Positions 18,746 through 26,498 of a stretch of 64,000 bases of DNA are shown here, in pieces (position 1 is the first letter of the stretch; each line of letters starts with the position of its first letter). The position numbers and the translations under genes are program-made. This DNA comes from Flexivirga endophytica (GTDB lineage Bacteria; Actinomycetota; Actinomycetes; Actinomycetales; Dermatophilaceae), in assembly GCF_014640635.1 (NCBI RefSeq), contig NZ_BMHI01000006.1, positions 124,001 through 188,000 on the forward strand. The letters are read 5' to 3'. The notes below the pieces were generated by a model, which worked only from the letters and a program-made list of their open reading frames with translations, was not told where the DNA came from and did not search any database.

Positions 18746-19908
18746 TTCGCCCTCCTGCGACGACCGATTCGCCTGCTGCCGTTGCGAGTCGGCTCTTCGC
18801 CGAAGCGCGGCCGAACCTTGTGGTCGGCGAATTCGCGCAGCGCCGTCGCGAACGGATTCTTGGGCTCGTCGACGGCGAGCACCACGCCACGGTTGGAAGC
18901 CGCCGGCACACTCATCGTGTTGGGCAGGCCGACGCTGACCGGGTAACCGATGGCGCTCTCCACGTCTTTGGCGGACAGGCCGACCTTCAGGTCGGCACGG
19001 TTGAGCACCAGCAATCTGTTCTGCTGCGGCGCGCCGAGCGTGTCGAGGGTGTTGATCGCCAGGCGCAGGTTCTTTACGGCCGGTATATCGAGGGTCGATA
19101 CCAGGACCAGCAGGTCGCTGAGATCGAAGGCACCCAGCACGTGCTCGGGCATCGACGGCGGCATATCCAGGACGACATAGTCGTACGTGCTGCGAGCCAG
19201 CCGGATCAGCTCGCTGACTAGATCGGCCGGCACCCGATCGGCATCCGCCGGGTCGTGCGGGGCCACGAGCACGTCCAGCCCGGTGGCCTCGTGTGTCTGC
19301 ACGACGGACGCCAGGCCCTGACCGTCGAGATGGCCGGTCATCGAGACCAGGTCCATGATCGAGGTGGTCGGCGGCAACTGCAGGCTGATGCCGACATCGC
19401 CGAACATCAGGTCGAGGTCGACCAGCAGCGTGCGTGCACCGGTGGTCGCGAAGTGCGCCGCGAGGTTGACAGCGACGGTGGTCTTGCCGACTCCGCCCTT
19501 GGCGGAGAATACCGTCACCACATGGCCGCCCGAGCCGGGTTCGCCGGCGGCCACACCGAGCCGGGCGCTCAGCGCTTCACTGCGTCGCACCGCGTCGACC
19601 AACGCCGCGTGATCGTCGGCTTGGACGACCTCCCGGATGCCGCTGCGCAGCGCCTGGGTCAGCACGCTCACTTCGAGGCGGTGCCGGAGCAGCACCACGC
19701 CGACCGCAGGGCGGTCGATGCGCAGTTGCTCGGCCAGCTCGTAGGCGCTCTCCGCCGGGACCTCAGGACCGATGACCACCAAGTGGTGGTCGCCGCTGCC
19801 GACCTCACGGTCGATGCTGGCCGCGTGGGCGACGACGGTGACGTCATCACCAAGGGCGATCCCGAAGGTGTCGATCGCCCCGCGGACGGGTTCCCAGAGG
19901 ACGGTCAT
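18742..19908 (-). CDS. tadZ: TadZ/CpaE-like pilus localisation ATPase
   Basis: A 388-residue protein with an N-terminal receiver-like domain (about 1-115) and a ParA/MinD-type ATPase domain. The deviant Walker A is KGGVGKTT (137-144), and the Walker A' region reads LLVDLDLMFGD. CpaE/TadZ proteins position the pilus machine at the cell envelope. It is translationally coupled by 4-base overlaps to cpaB upstream and tadA downstream. An Arg/Lys-rich tail of about 15 residues ends the protein. Confidence 0.92.
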   Translation of the reverse strand: MTVLWEPVRGAIDTFGIALGDDVTVVAHAASIDREVGSGDHHLVVIGPEVPAESAYELAEQLRIDRPAVGVVLLRHRLEVSVLTQALRSGIREVVQADDHAALVDAVRRSEALSARLGVAAGEPGSGGHVVTVFSAKGGVGKTTVAVNLAAHFATTGARTLLVDLDLMFGDVGISLQLPPTTSIMDLVSMTGHLDGQGLASVVQTHEATGLDVLVAPHDPADADRVPADLVSELIRLARSTYDYVVLDMPPSMPEHVLGAFDLSDLLVLVSTLDIPAVKNLRLAINTLDTLGAPQQNRLLVLNRADLKVGLSAKDVESAIGYPVSVGLPNTMSVPAASNRGVVLAVDEPKNPFATALREFADHKVRPRFGEEPTRNGSRRIGRRRRAK

Positions 19909-20738
19909 TTCGCACCGGCCAACGTGCCATCGCCCACGGCGGACTTCCCACCGAAGACGTTCCCGTCGTCGATTTCACCCTGGGGATCGACCTTGGTGCC
20001 CGTGCCGAGCAGTCCGGCATACAGCGTGTATTGGTTGACAGAGTGCACCAGCTTCACCGACTCCTTCGGGGTGACCGAAACGGTCACCAGGTAGGCCGAG
20101 TCGTTCTGGCTGGAGCTGTTGCTCGAGCTCTTCTTCTCGTTGTTGTCCGATGAGTTGCTCGGGTTCTGCAGCGGAGTGCTGCCAAAAGCGATCACCTCGA
20201 CGTCGGCGAGCAGCACGTTGGTGCCCTTCACGTCGAGGTCGTTGAATGCCTTGGACTTCTCGTCGGCGCCGGTGGACTTGATACCCGCCGTCGCATAGAT
20301 CACGATGTGCGATCCGGGCGTGATGAAGTTGGCCACCCGCCCGGGTGCGGTGAGCTGCACCGAGATCGCGACCTTGTTGTCTGGCACCGCAATAGCACTG
20401 TCACTAGCGGCTTTCGCACCGAACCGAGCGGTCATCACGAATTCACCGGGCTGGATATCGGTCGTAGCAACCAACGTCTGGTTGCTCGCGTCGACGGTTG
20501 TCAGGACTCCAGCCGGCCGGCCGCTCCGCGCCACCTTTGTCGCCTTGATCAGCCCGTGGCTCTGCGCATCGGCGAGTGTGGTCCCGGCCGGGACCTCCTT
20601 CTTGACGACGTATGCCGTCACTGGGTTCTGTGCATCAACGGCCCGGGCATCCGCGCCATTGACGTAGCTGACCACCAGGAGCGCGCCAACGAGGGCGAGC
20701 ACCAGTGCGGCCGCGATGGCGACGATCCTTCGTTTCAT
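19905..20738 (-). CDS. cpaB: CpaB/RcpC family pilus assembly protein
   Basis: A 277-residue secreted or anchored protein with one N-terminal hydrophobic segment (about 7-27) followed by a SAF-type domain (VVKKEVPAGTTLADAQ, DIQPGEFVMTARFG). RcpC/CpaB proteins form or stabilise the outer channel part of Tad machines. In actinobacteria, with no outer membrane, the role is less clear. A Ser/Asn-rich low-complexity stretch lies near residues 195-215. It precedes tadZ with a 4-base overlap. Confidence 0.9.
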   Translation of the reverse strand: MKRRIVAIAAALVLALVGALLVVSYVNGADARAVDAQNPVTAYVVKKEVPAGTTLADAQSHGLIKATKVARSGRPAGVLTTVDASNQTLVATTDIQPGEFVMTARFGAKAASDSAIAVPDNKVAISVQLTAPGRVANFITPGSHIVIYATAGIKSTGADEKSKAFNDLDVKGTNVLLADVEVIAFGSTPLQNPSNSSDNNEKKSSSNSSSQNDSAYLVTVSVTPKESVKLVHSVNQYTLYAGLLGTGTKVDPQGEIDDGNVFGGKSAVGDGTLAGAK

Positions 20739-20756
20739 GAGTCAGTGCTTTCTGTG

Positions 20757-22046
20757 TCAGCCGGCCGGTAAGACTGCATATATGCCGAAGTCATTCCCGC
20801 CCCCAGGCGGCACAATCGTTATCGAGTCATCAATTGTCCCCTGCAGAAACCACCCCATCAGGCATCTTCCGCTCTTTCCGCTTCCGCCGCATGACGCGTG
20901 ACCATTCGGCATCACGCTTCCGGGGTCACCGCCAGTCAAGTACACGCCACTTACATAAAATTTTCCATACCCGGCGATGTGATAGTAAGAATTAAATCCG
21001 CTCGAATCTTTTTTCGTCGGGGCACACACATCATCGGGCGTCGATGGCGGAGGGCCGGTCGGCGGCGTCTTCGAGGAAATGATGCAGTCGAATATCGGAA
21101 TCTCGAAAACGTGCCCGATGAAGTCGCAAGGTGGCTTGTCGGCGCCAGTATTTATGTGCGCCCAACCATCCACGACATTTGCAGAGCATGGGTTATCTTT
21201 GTCGCCAATGTACCCGAATCCACCAGCAGTCTGCTTACCATTCCAGTCACAGTTAGACTGTGTGTCCGTCGGGTCGTGAAGCGTGAGAACGATTTCGCGG
21301 TCAGGAGTTGGCCACGGTGTCTCTCCATCGCCATAGCCGTAGTCACCGCCGCCGGGGCCACCACGGTTGTACGCAGGACCAGTGGATACGTAGTTGGCGC
21401 CGTCGTTGGTCTCCTCTTTCCATTGGCAGGCGGAGATCGTTATTGGAGCCTTGACGGGTGCTTTGGAGACCGTGCCCCACGCTGCTCGCGCGCAAGTCTC
21501 CGACGTAGATCCGTTGCCCTGACCGCTGAGAATCTGGGCGAAGTGGAACGGCAAGACGGTGCTGCCGTCCTTCATCTTGGTCTGCGTGGTGACCTCGACG
21601 TAGGGCAATGACGAGGGGCTCAGGTTGAGCGGCCACGACTGGCACTTGGTCAATGACGTGGTGTCCTCGTCGGCCGGGGCAGGGCAGGTGGGCAGGCTCG
21701 TTGTGCCGTTGTAGGCCGAGCCGACGCAGGTTTTGCCGTTGGTGAGAATACTCATCGACTGATCCGTGGCGTTGGCGTTTTTGACCGCGAGTGCCCGCAG
21801 AGTGTCCGTCACCTCGCACTGCGGGTCTGCGGTCGAACTCTGGGCACAGGCCGCGGCAAGCGCCAAGGATGAGGCATCCGCACCGTTCTGCAATTGGGAC
21901 CGGTTATACGTAATGTTGCCCAGATCGACGGTGAGGGCGAGCATGCCGACGGCGACGAACATCACCAGGAACGCCGTGAGGACGGCGATGGCTCCCCGCT
22001 CACCGTCGGCTCGCCGACCGGTGAGCAGTCGAATTAGCCGCCGCAT
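20757..22046 (-). CDS. TadG-like pilus assembly / pseudopilin protein
   Basis: A 429-residue protein starting at ATG 22046, inside the end of tadE (13-base overlap). The N-terminus has the Tad-type start GERGAIAVLTAFLVMF and a single membrane helix, followed by DLGNITYNRSQLQNGADAAS-like residues (here NGADASSLALAAAC) typical of TadG. The long C-terminal part is Cys-, Gly- and Asp-rich. It is encoded by DNA visibly richer in A and T than its surroundings (about 20760-21400). It carries none of the otherwise common octamer. The start overlap suggests coupling to tadE. Confidence 0.8.
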   Translation of the reverse strand: MRRLIRLLTGRRADGERGAIAVLTAFLVMFVAVGMLALTVDLGNITYNRSQLQNGADASSLALAAACAQSSTADPQCEVTDTLRALAVKNANATDQSMSILTNGKTCVGSAYNGTTSLPTCPAPADEDTTSLTKCQSWPLNLSPSSLPYVEVTTQTKMKDGSTVLPFHFAQILSGQGNGSTSETCARAAWGTVSKAPVKAPITISACQWKEETNDGANYVSTGPAYNRGGPGGGDYGYGDGETPWPTPDREIVLTLHDPTDTQSNCDWNGKQTAGGFGYIGDKDNPCSANVVDGWAHINTGADKPPCDFIGHVFEIPIFDCIISSKTPPTGPPPSTPDDVCAPTKKDSSGFNSYYHIAGYGKFYVSGVYLTGGDPGSVMPNGHASCGGSGKSGRCLMGWFLQGTIDDSITIVPPGGGNDFGIYAVLPAG

Positions 22047-22441
22047 TGCATCGTCGCTTTGCCAGTGAGGGTCGTCGGTAGAGCACTGCCACTGCCGAGC
22101 GTGATGAGGTTCATAGCCGGGCCGAGGATGACCCACTGAAATGGAGCCTGCACAGTGACCGAGACGTCACCGGTGTTCACACCCTTGGCGCAGGTGTCTG
22201 TGCTGACCGTTGCGCCAGGAACGGTTTCGGCGGCCTGGCTCGCTCGGTCTCCGGGAGCGTTGCCGTACATCGCCGATCGCGCGCCCTCTCGTGCGGCGTT
22301 CGTCAGCGTTACTTCGGTGTAGAACGCCCGGCCGAAATCGACCATGCCGCCGATGAGCAGCACGAGGAGCGGCAGCACGAGGGCGAATTCGACTGCCGAT
22401 GCGCCGTGTTCACGACGGGTAGGGCGTTTGGCGGCGTGCAT
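22034..22441 (-). CDS. tadE: TadE-family minor pilin
   Basis: A 135-residue protein starting at ATG 22441, with GGGGAGG upstream. It has the TadE pattern: a short basic N-terminus, then REHGASAVEFALVLPLLVLL, where prepilin peptidase would cut after Gly and leave the conserved Glu at position +5. A single membrane helix and an extracellular domain with AREGARSAMYG follow. It is probably a minor pilin needed for Flp pilus assembly. Confidence 0.9.
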   Translation of the reverse strand: MHAAKRPTRREHGASAVEFALVLPLLVLLIGGMVDFGRAFYTEVTLTNAAREGARSAMYGNAPGDRASQAAETVPGATVSTDTCAKGVNTGDVSVTVQAPFQWVILGPAMNLITLGSGSALPTTLTGKATMQCGG

Positions 22442-22555
22442 CCTGCCTCCCCTCAGACATTGGATCAGTGGTGTGACCTGTGCGCGGTGCCAACTCCCAC
22501 GAGTTCGACTTGACAACTTCGTACCGGAGTTGAGCGTGTGGTCCAGACGGTGCCG

Positions 22556-22744
22556 TCAGAACTTGTCGATGGCTAGTGCGAGGAGCGCTTCCACCGCATT
22601 GCCGAAAGCTCGAACTGCCGCAAACGCGACGAGCGCGATGAGGCTCAAGAGGAAGGCGTACTCGGCCACTGTCGCACCGGTCTCCTTGCGGGAAACATCA
22701 ACGCGTGCGTTGCGTGCATGAAGGGCAACGAAGGTATGAAACAT
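22556..22744 (-). CDS. Flp-type small pilin, second copy
   Basis: A 62-residue prepilin starting at ATG 22744, with GAGGGG upstream. The leader ends in KETG, cleavage is expected before ATVAEYAFLLSLIAL, and the Glu-Tyr pair typical of Flp pilins is present. The mature protein is almost one hydrophobic helix. It lies directly after the first Flp gene and may be a variant major pilin or a minor component. Confidence 0.88.
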   Translation of the reverse strand: MFHTFVALHARNARVDVSRKETGATVAEYAFLLSLIALVAFAAVRAFGNAVEALLALAIDKF

Positions 22745-22812
22745 GATGAACCCCTCAAAAGGCCGTCTCCGGTGGGCCGGCCGTAATCGGGCCGGCTCCA
22801 CCGGAAACTGAG

Positions 22813-23016
22813 TCACGGGACCGTGACGCCGAGGGAATCGCCAACGTCGGTGAAAAGCTGGGCGATTTGCTTACCCAATACTGTTGCGGCGACGGCCACC
22901 ACAACGGCGATAAGCGCGACCAGCAGGCCGTACTCGACCATGGTCGCACCGCGGTCCTTCTTGCCTTGGACGGCGTCAAGAACGTGCAACTGAAGACGGG
23001 TGAGTGCTTGAGACAT
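22813..23016 (-). CDS. flp: Flp-type major pilin
   Basis: A 67-residue prepilin starting at ATG 23016, with AAGGAG upstream. The leader includes QGKKDRG, with cleavage expected before ATMVEYGLLVALIAV, the classic Flp processing site with Glu-Tyr. As the first gene of the pilus operon it is the probable major pilin. The stop lies about 70 bases before the second Flp start. Confidence 0.92.
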   Translation of the reverse strand: MSQALTRLQLHVLDAVQGKKDRGATMVEYGLLVALIAVVVAVAATVLGKQIAQLFTDVGDSLGVTVP

Positions 23017-23296
23017 GAGGAAACTCCTTCCGGGAAGGCATTTCACGATGCCCCCGGCTAACGGGATGTGTATTTCTAATTACGCACCTGCGAGTGCCCG
23101 GGGTCCCAGGAACTCGTAGGAACACTCGACAGCTTTACGGTTTAGTAAGGTCAGAGCTGGTTACGTGAAGGTCAGTTTCAGTGCGGTCGCCATGCGTCTT
23201 CGTCGAGGTGCTCTGAGAGTAGGGCTCGGGTAAAGTTGCGTCCAGCGAAAGGCAAAGAAAAGGTAAAAACTTGCACCGAAGGGAAATTGCTGCAAT
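23017..23296. promoter_or_regulatory. Divergent promoter region of the pilus operon and prepilin peptidase
   Basis: About 280 bases separate the divergent flp and tadV genes. The segment 23060-23160 is AT-richer than its surroundings (TATTTCTAATTACG, GTTTAGTAAGGTC) and must hold the outward promoters. I cannot point to a single -10/-35 pair with confidence and see no gene here. Confidence 0.5.
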
Positions 23297-23959
23297 ATGT
23301 CGTCAGGTGTCGCCCTATTGGGTGTAGCTCTCGTCGGCTTCGCGGCGGGTGTGCTGTTGCGTGCGCGCTTGGGGAGCTTCGCCCACCGGCTGCCGGCGGA
23401 GCGCGAGCTGCCGGTGCGGCGCACTGGTTGGGTCATTCCTGCGACCGGGGTGCTGGGTGCTCTGCTGTGGGCGGCGGTGCGGCATACCGAGCCAGTCGCG
23501 GTCGGGGTCGTCTTCGTGCTGGCCGGTTGGACCATGGTGGCCTTGGCGTTCATCGACCTCGACGTGCACCGGCTGCCCGATGCGATCCATCTGCCGAGCT
23601 ATCCAATCCTGTTGGTATTGCTTGCAATCTGTGCTGCGAGCGGTGGTGCGTGGTCCGCGCTCGCGCGTGCCGTCGGCGCGGGTGTTGTCCTCTTCGTGTT
23701 CTACTTCGTGCTGCTCTTGCTGCCGTCCGGATTCGGCTTCGGCGACGTGAAGCTCGCGGGCCTGCTGGGGTTGTTGTTGGGCTGGCTCGGCTGGGACGCA
23801 GTGGTTCGTGGCACTTTCGCGACATTCATCGTCGGGGGAGTAGTTGCCGGCGTCCTCATGCTGAGCAGGCGCAAGGACCGACGTGACGAATTCGCCTACG
23901 GGCCAAGCATGTTGGCCGGTGCGGTGGTTGCGGTTGTGCTGTCGGCGTTGTCGGGCTGA
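23297..23959 (+). CDS. tadV: Prepilin peptidase (TadV/CpaA, A24 family)
   Basis: A 220-residue membrane aspartic protease that cleaves the leader peptides of the Flp and TadE proteins. The two catalytic aspartates are in FIDLDVHRLPD and GFGFGDVKL, both present. About six membrane helices are predicted. It lacks the long N-terminal methylase domain of PilD, as expected for TadV. It is divergent from the pilus operon, and the inverted repeat copy D2 begins 20 bases after its stop. Confidence 0.92.
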   Translation: MSSGVALLGVALVGFAAGVLLRARLGSFAHRLPAERELPVRRTGWVIPATGVLGALLWAAVRHTEPVAVGVVFVLAGWTMVALAFIDLDVHRLPDAIHLPSYPILLVLLAICAASGGAWSALARAVGAGVVLFVFYFVLLLLPSGFGFGDVKLAGLLGLLLGWLGWDAVVRGTFATFIVGGVVAGVLMLSRRKDRRDEFAYGPSMLAGAVVAVVLSALSG

Positions 23960-23979
23960 GCGGACCTCGAGACGCATTT

Positions 23980-24085
23980 GGTCTCGATACACCTCCCCCG
24001 CTCCGGCACCCCACGAAGTTTCTCCCCCGCTTCGCTCCTCCGAATACTTCGCGGGGACCCCGCCCGCTCCTCCGGCACTCGACCA
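23980..24085 (-). repeat. Dispersed GGTCGAG...GTATCGAGACC element, copy D2
   Basis: The reverse complement of this 106-bp segment matches 13381-13486 at 105 of 106 positions, by direct comparison. It lies between tadV and glnR. D1 and D2 therefore form a widely spaced inverted repeat around mshD and the pilus locus. No gene is evident in the rest of this gap. Confidence 0.93.
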
Positions 24086-24126
24086 GCTTGATCTCACGAC
24101 CTCCTCGGGTGCCTTGGGGTGCGGAT

Positions 24127-24831
24127 TCAGTCGACCAGGGCGCTCTCGGTCTGCGGGGCGCTTGCGGAGCCGACGAAGCGATAACCGACGTTGCGGATGG
24201 TGCCGATGAGCGACTCGTGCTCCGGGCCGAGCTTCGCGCGCAGCCGTCGGATGTGCACGTCGACGGTGCGGGTGCCGCCGAAATAGTCGTAACCCCAGAC
24301 CTCTTGGAGCAGTTGCGCGCGTGTGAAGACCCGGCCCGGGTGCGAGGCCAGGTGCTTCAGCAGCTCGAACTCCTTGTAGGTCAGGTCCAGCGCCTCGCCG
24401 TGGATCTTGGCGGCATACGACTCCTCGTCGATGACCAGGCCGCCGGCGGTGATGCGGGTGGGCTCGTCGTCCTGCTCCTCGACGACCCTGCTCATCGCGA
24501 AGCGCAGCCGCGCGTCGGTCTCCGCCGGTCCCGCGCTGTCCAGCAGCACGTCGTCGATCTGCCACTCACCGGTCAGCGCCGCCATACCGCCCTCGGTGAA
24601 GACCGCGACGAGCGGCACGGACAGGCCGCTGGTCCGCAGCACCCGGCTCAGGCCACGCGCTCCGGCCAAGTCGCGACGGGCGTCCAGCAGCACCAGGTCA
24701 CACTCGGGAGGATCGACCAGAGCCTGCGGTTGAGGTGCGAGAATACGGACCCGATGGCTCAACAGACCGAGCGCCGGCAGCACCTCCACACTGGCGCCGG
24801 GCGCATCAGTCAGCAGCAGCAGGCGGGCCAT
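24127..24831 (-). CDS. glnR: Nitrogen regulator GlnR
   Basis: A 234-residue OmpR-type orphan response regulator. The receiver-like N-terminal half ([19 protein letters not shown]) lacks a normal acidic pocket, as GlnR does. The C-terminal winged helix is strongly conserved ([38 protein letters not shown]). GlnR controls ammonium assimilation genes in actinobacteria. I prefer the ATG at 24831 over a TTG nine bases upstream. In Mycobacterium glnR adjoins mshD, but here about 9.7 kb of pilus genes and repeats intervene. Confidence 0.93.
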   Translation of the reverse strand: MARLLLLTDAPGASVEVLPALGLLSHRVRILAPQPQALVDPPECDLVLLDARRDLAGARGLSRVLRTSGLSVPLVAVFTEGGMAALTGEWQIDDVLLDSAGPAETDARLRFAMSRVVEEQDDEPTRITAGGLVIDEESYAAKIHGEALDLTYKEFELLKHLASHPGRVFTRAQLLQEVWGYDYFGGTRTVDVHIRRLRAKLGPEHESLIGTIRNVGYRFVGSASAPQTESALVD

Positions 24832-24927
24832 ACCTTGCAAGAATACTGGTTAGCAGGCCGCGGAACCTCCCATCGGGTGCCGCGGTGACCAGCGACACAC
24901 GGCTCGGGCCGTGGTCTGGAGGACCTA

Positions 24928-25167
24928 ATGCACGAGGTGACGGTGCGCTACTGGGCGGCTGCACAGGCGGCCGCGGGCACCCACGAGGAGCGGCTGACCG
25001 CCGCCGATCTGGGGCAGTTGCGCGACGCGGCGCTGCACGCACACCCCGGCCTCGAGTCGGTGTTGCGAATGTCATCGTTCCTGCTCGACGGCCGCCGCGT
25101 CGACGGGTCCGCGGCGCTGCCCGCCGACTCGATCGTCGAGGTGCTGCCGCCATTCGCCGGTGGGTGA
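24928..25167 (+). CDS. MoaD/ThiS-family sulfur carrier protein
   Basis: A 79-residue beta-grasp protein ending in the diagnostic Gly-Gly (PPFAGG), which is activated by adenylation and thiocarboxylated. The N-terminal MHEVTVRYWAAAQAAAGT is MoaD-like. No activating enzyme, MoaE or thiazole gene is nearby, so whether it serves molybdopterin, thiamine or another pathway is open. It overlaps or abuts the next gene. Confidence 0.85.
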   Translation: MHEVTVRYWAAAQAAAGTHEERLTAADLGQLRDAALHAHPGLESVLRMSSFLLDGRRVDGSAALPADSIVEVLPPFAGG

Positions 25168-25183
25168 TGGGAGGATGCCGGTC

Positions 25184-25966
25184 GTGCCAGGAGCCAGTCT
25201 GACCGAGTCACCCGCGTCCCGCCTCGCCACGAGTTCGCTCGCGCTGGGCGGAGGGGTGCTGACCGCTGCCCTCGTCGTCATCGGTGCGTACGCCGGCAGC
25301 GACGTGGCGGCATACGCCGTGCTCGCGACCGGGCTCGCGCTCGCGTGGGGCTGGCCGCTGCTGCTCGGCCTGCCGCGACCGACCGGCACCAGCCTGGTGC
25401 TGGCCGCTGCCTGCCTCGGTATGGCGGGAGTCGTCGTCTTCTCCGGCGACGACGACGGGATGCAGGCGCTCAGCGTCGTGCTGGCCGGGGGACTGGTGCT
25501 GGCGTTCCTGCACCAGCTGGTCCGCACCGACGGCCGGGAGGACCTCACCGTCTCACTGGCCGGGTGCTCCTTCGGGCTGGTGCTGCTGGCCAGCGGCATG
25601 TTCAGCGCAGGCGCGGCGCCATACGACCAGGGTGACGCGGCGGTGGCCGTCGCGATCGGCGCCGCCGCACTCGGACTGCTCGCCGACGCCGTCCTGCCGG
25701 AACAGCATGCGGTGGAGTGGTCCTGGCCGGTCAGCGTGCTGCTCGGCGTGCTGGTCGGGCTCGTCGTCGGTCTGGTCACCGGCGACCTGTCCCTGAACAT
25801 CCTCTTGCTGACCGGGCTGGTCGCCGGTTTCGCCGGCGCCGCGATCCGGCGCGTGCTGCGGTTGCTCGACACCGACGACCCCGCAGGGCGGCTCAGCTAC
25901 GGCATCGCCGCAGTGCTCAGCACCGGTGTGCTGGCGTATGCCGCCCAGTATCTGATCAATCGGTAG
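25184..25966 (+). CDS. Integral membrane protein of unknown function
   Basis: A 260-residue, very hydrophobic protein with roughly seven or eight predicted membrane segments and no recognisable catalytic motif. GTG 25184 is preferred because GGGAGG lies nine bases upstream. GTG 25160 and ATG 25175 are alternatives that would overlap or touch the carrier gene. The tight spacing suggests co-transcription with the MoaD-like gene. Its 3' end overlaps the convergent nitrobindin-like gene by 11 bases. Confidence 0.75.
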   Translation: MPGASLTESPASRLATSSLALGGGVLTAALVVIGAYAGSDVAAYAVLATGLALAWGWPLLLGLPRPTGTSLVLAAACLGMAGVVVFSGDDDGMQALSVVLAGGLVLAFLHQLVRTDGREDLTVSLAGCSFGLVLLASGMFSAGAAPYDQGDAAVAVAIGAAALGLLADAVLPEQHAVEWSWPVSVLLGVLVGLVVGLVTGDLSLNILLLTGLVAGFAGAAIRRVLRLLDTDDPAGRLSYGIAAVLSTGVLAYAAQYLINR

Positions 25967-26462
25967 CAGTTGCGCGCTGCAGTTGCGCGGACGCGTAGGA
26001 CTGCAACGGCTGGCCGAGCGCCGCCATGTCGACCGCCCACATCAGACCGCCCTGGACGTAGCCGTAGAGCCGGTGCGCCGCAGAGTAGTCGCGAGCGTCC
26101 GGGCTGCGTAGCACGCCGTCGGTGCGCAGCTCCGCCTTGGCCGGCTCTGTCTTGCCGTAGTAGAGCTCGGTGACGCCCGTCGGGTGTGAGAGCAGCAACT
26201 CCACCTCGCCCTCGGGCAGCGGCCGCCAGAAGCCGAGCTCGGTCTCGAACGGCTCACCGCGGTTGCCGTCCTCGTCGACCACCCAACTGCGGGTCTCCCA
26301 GCGCAGGAACGGGCGCCCGTCGTGGGTGCAGCTGATCTCCTGCGCGAAGTTGACCGTCGGCAGCTCGGGGTAGCCGGCGACGCCGGTGCCCTCCCACTGT
26401 CCGAGGAGCCACGCGAGCGGCGCGAGGTCGGGGTGCATGGACGTGTCGAGTTCGATGGGCAC
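25956..26462 (-). CDS. Nitrobindin-like heme-binding beta-barrel protein
   Basis: A 168-residue protein of the nitrobindin (DUF1794, FABP-like) family. The signature GQWEGTG near residues 21-27 and several family segments (FLRWETRSW, ELLLSHPTGVTELYYG) are visible. Known members form a ten-stranded barrel binding ferric heme and isomerise peroxynitrite. By analogy this protein may detoxify reactive nitrogen species. The C-terminal part where the heme His is expected is less clear to me. Confidence 0.85.
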   Translation of the reverse strand: MPIELDTSMHPDLAPLAWLLGQWEGTGVAGYPELPTVNFAQEISCTHDGRPFLRWETRSWVVDEDGNRGEPFETELGFWRPLPEGEVELLLSHPTGVTELYYGKTEPAKAELRTDGVLRSPDARDYSAAHRLYGYVQGGLMWAVDMAALGQPLQSYASAQLQRATATD

Positions 26463-26498
26463 GGCACGATCGTAACGAGGCGGCCGATGCCCGGCACG

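Noticed and set aside
13381-24085. The bracketed pilus region considered as a composite transposon
   Set aside because: There is no transposase or insertion sequence, the flanking repeats are only 106 bp, and no target-site duplication is evident.
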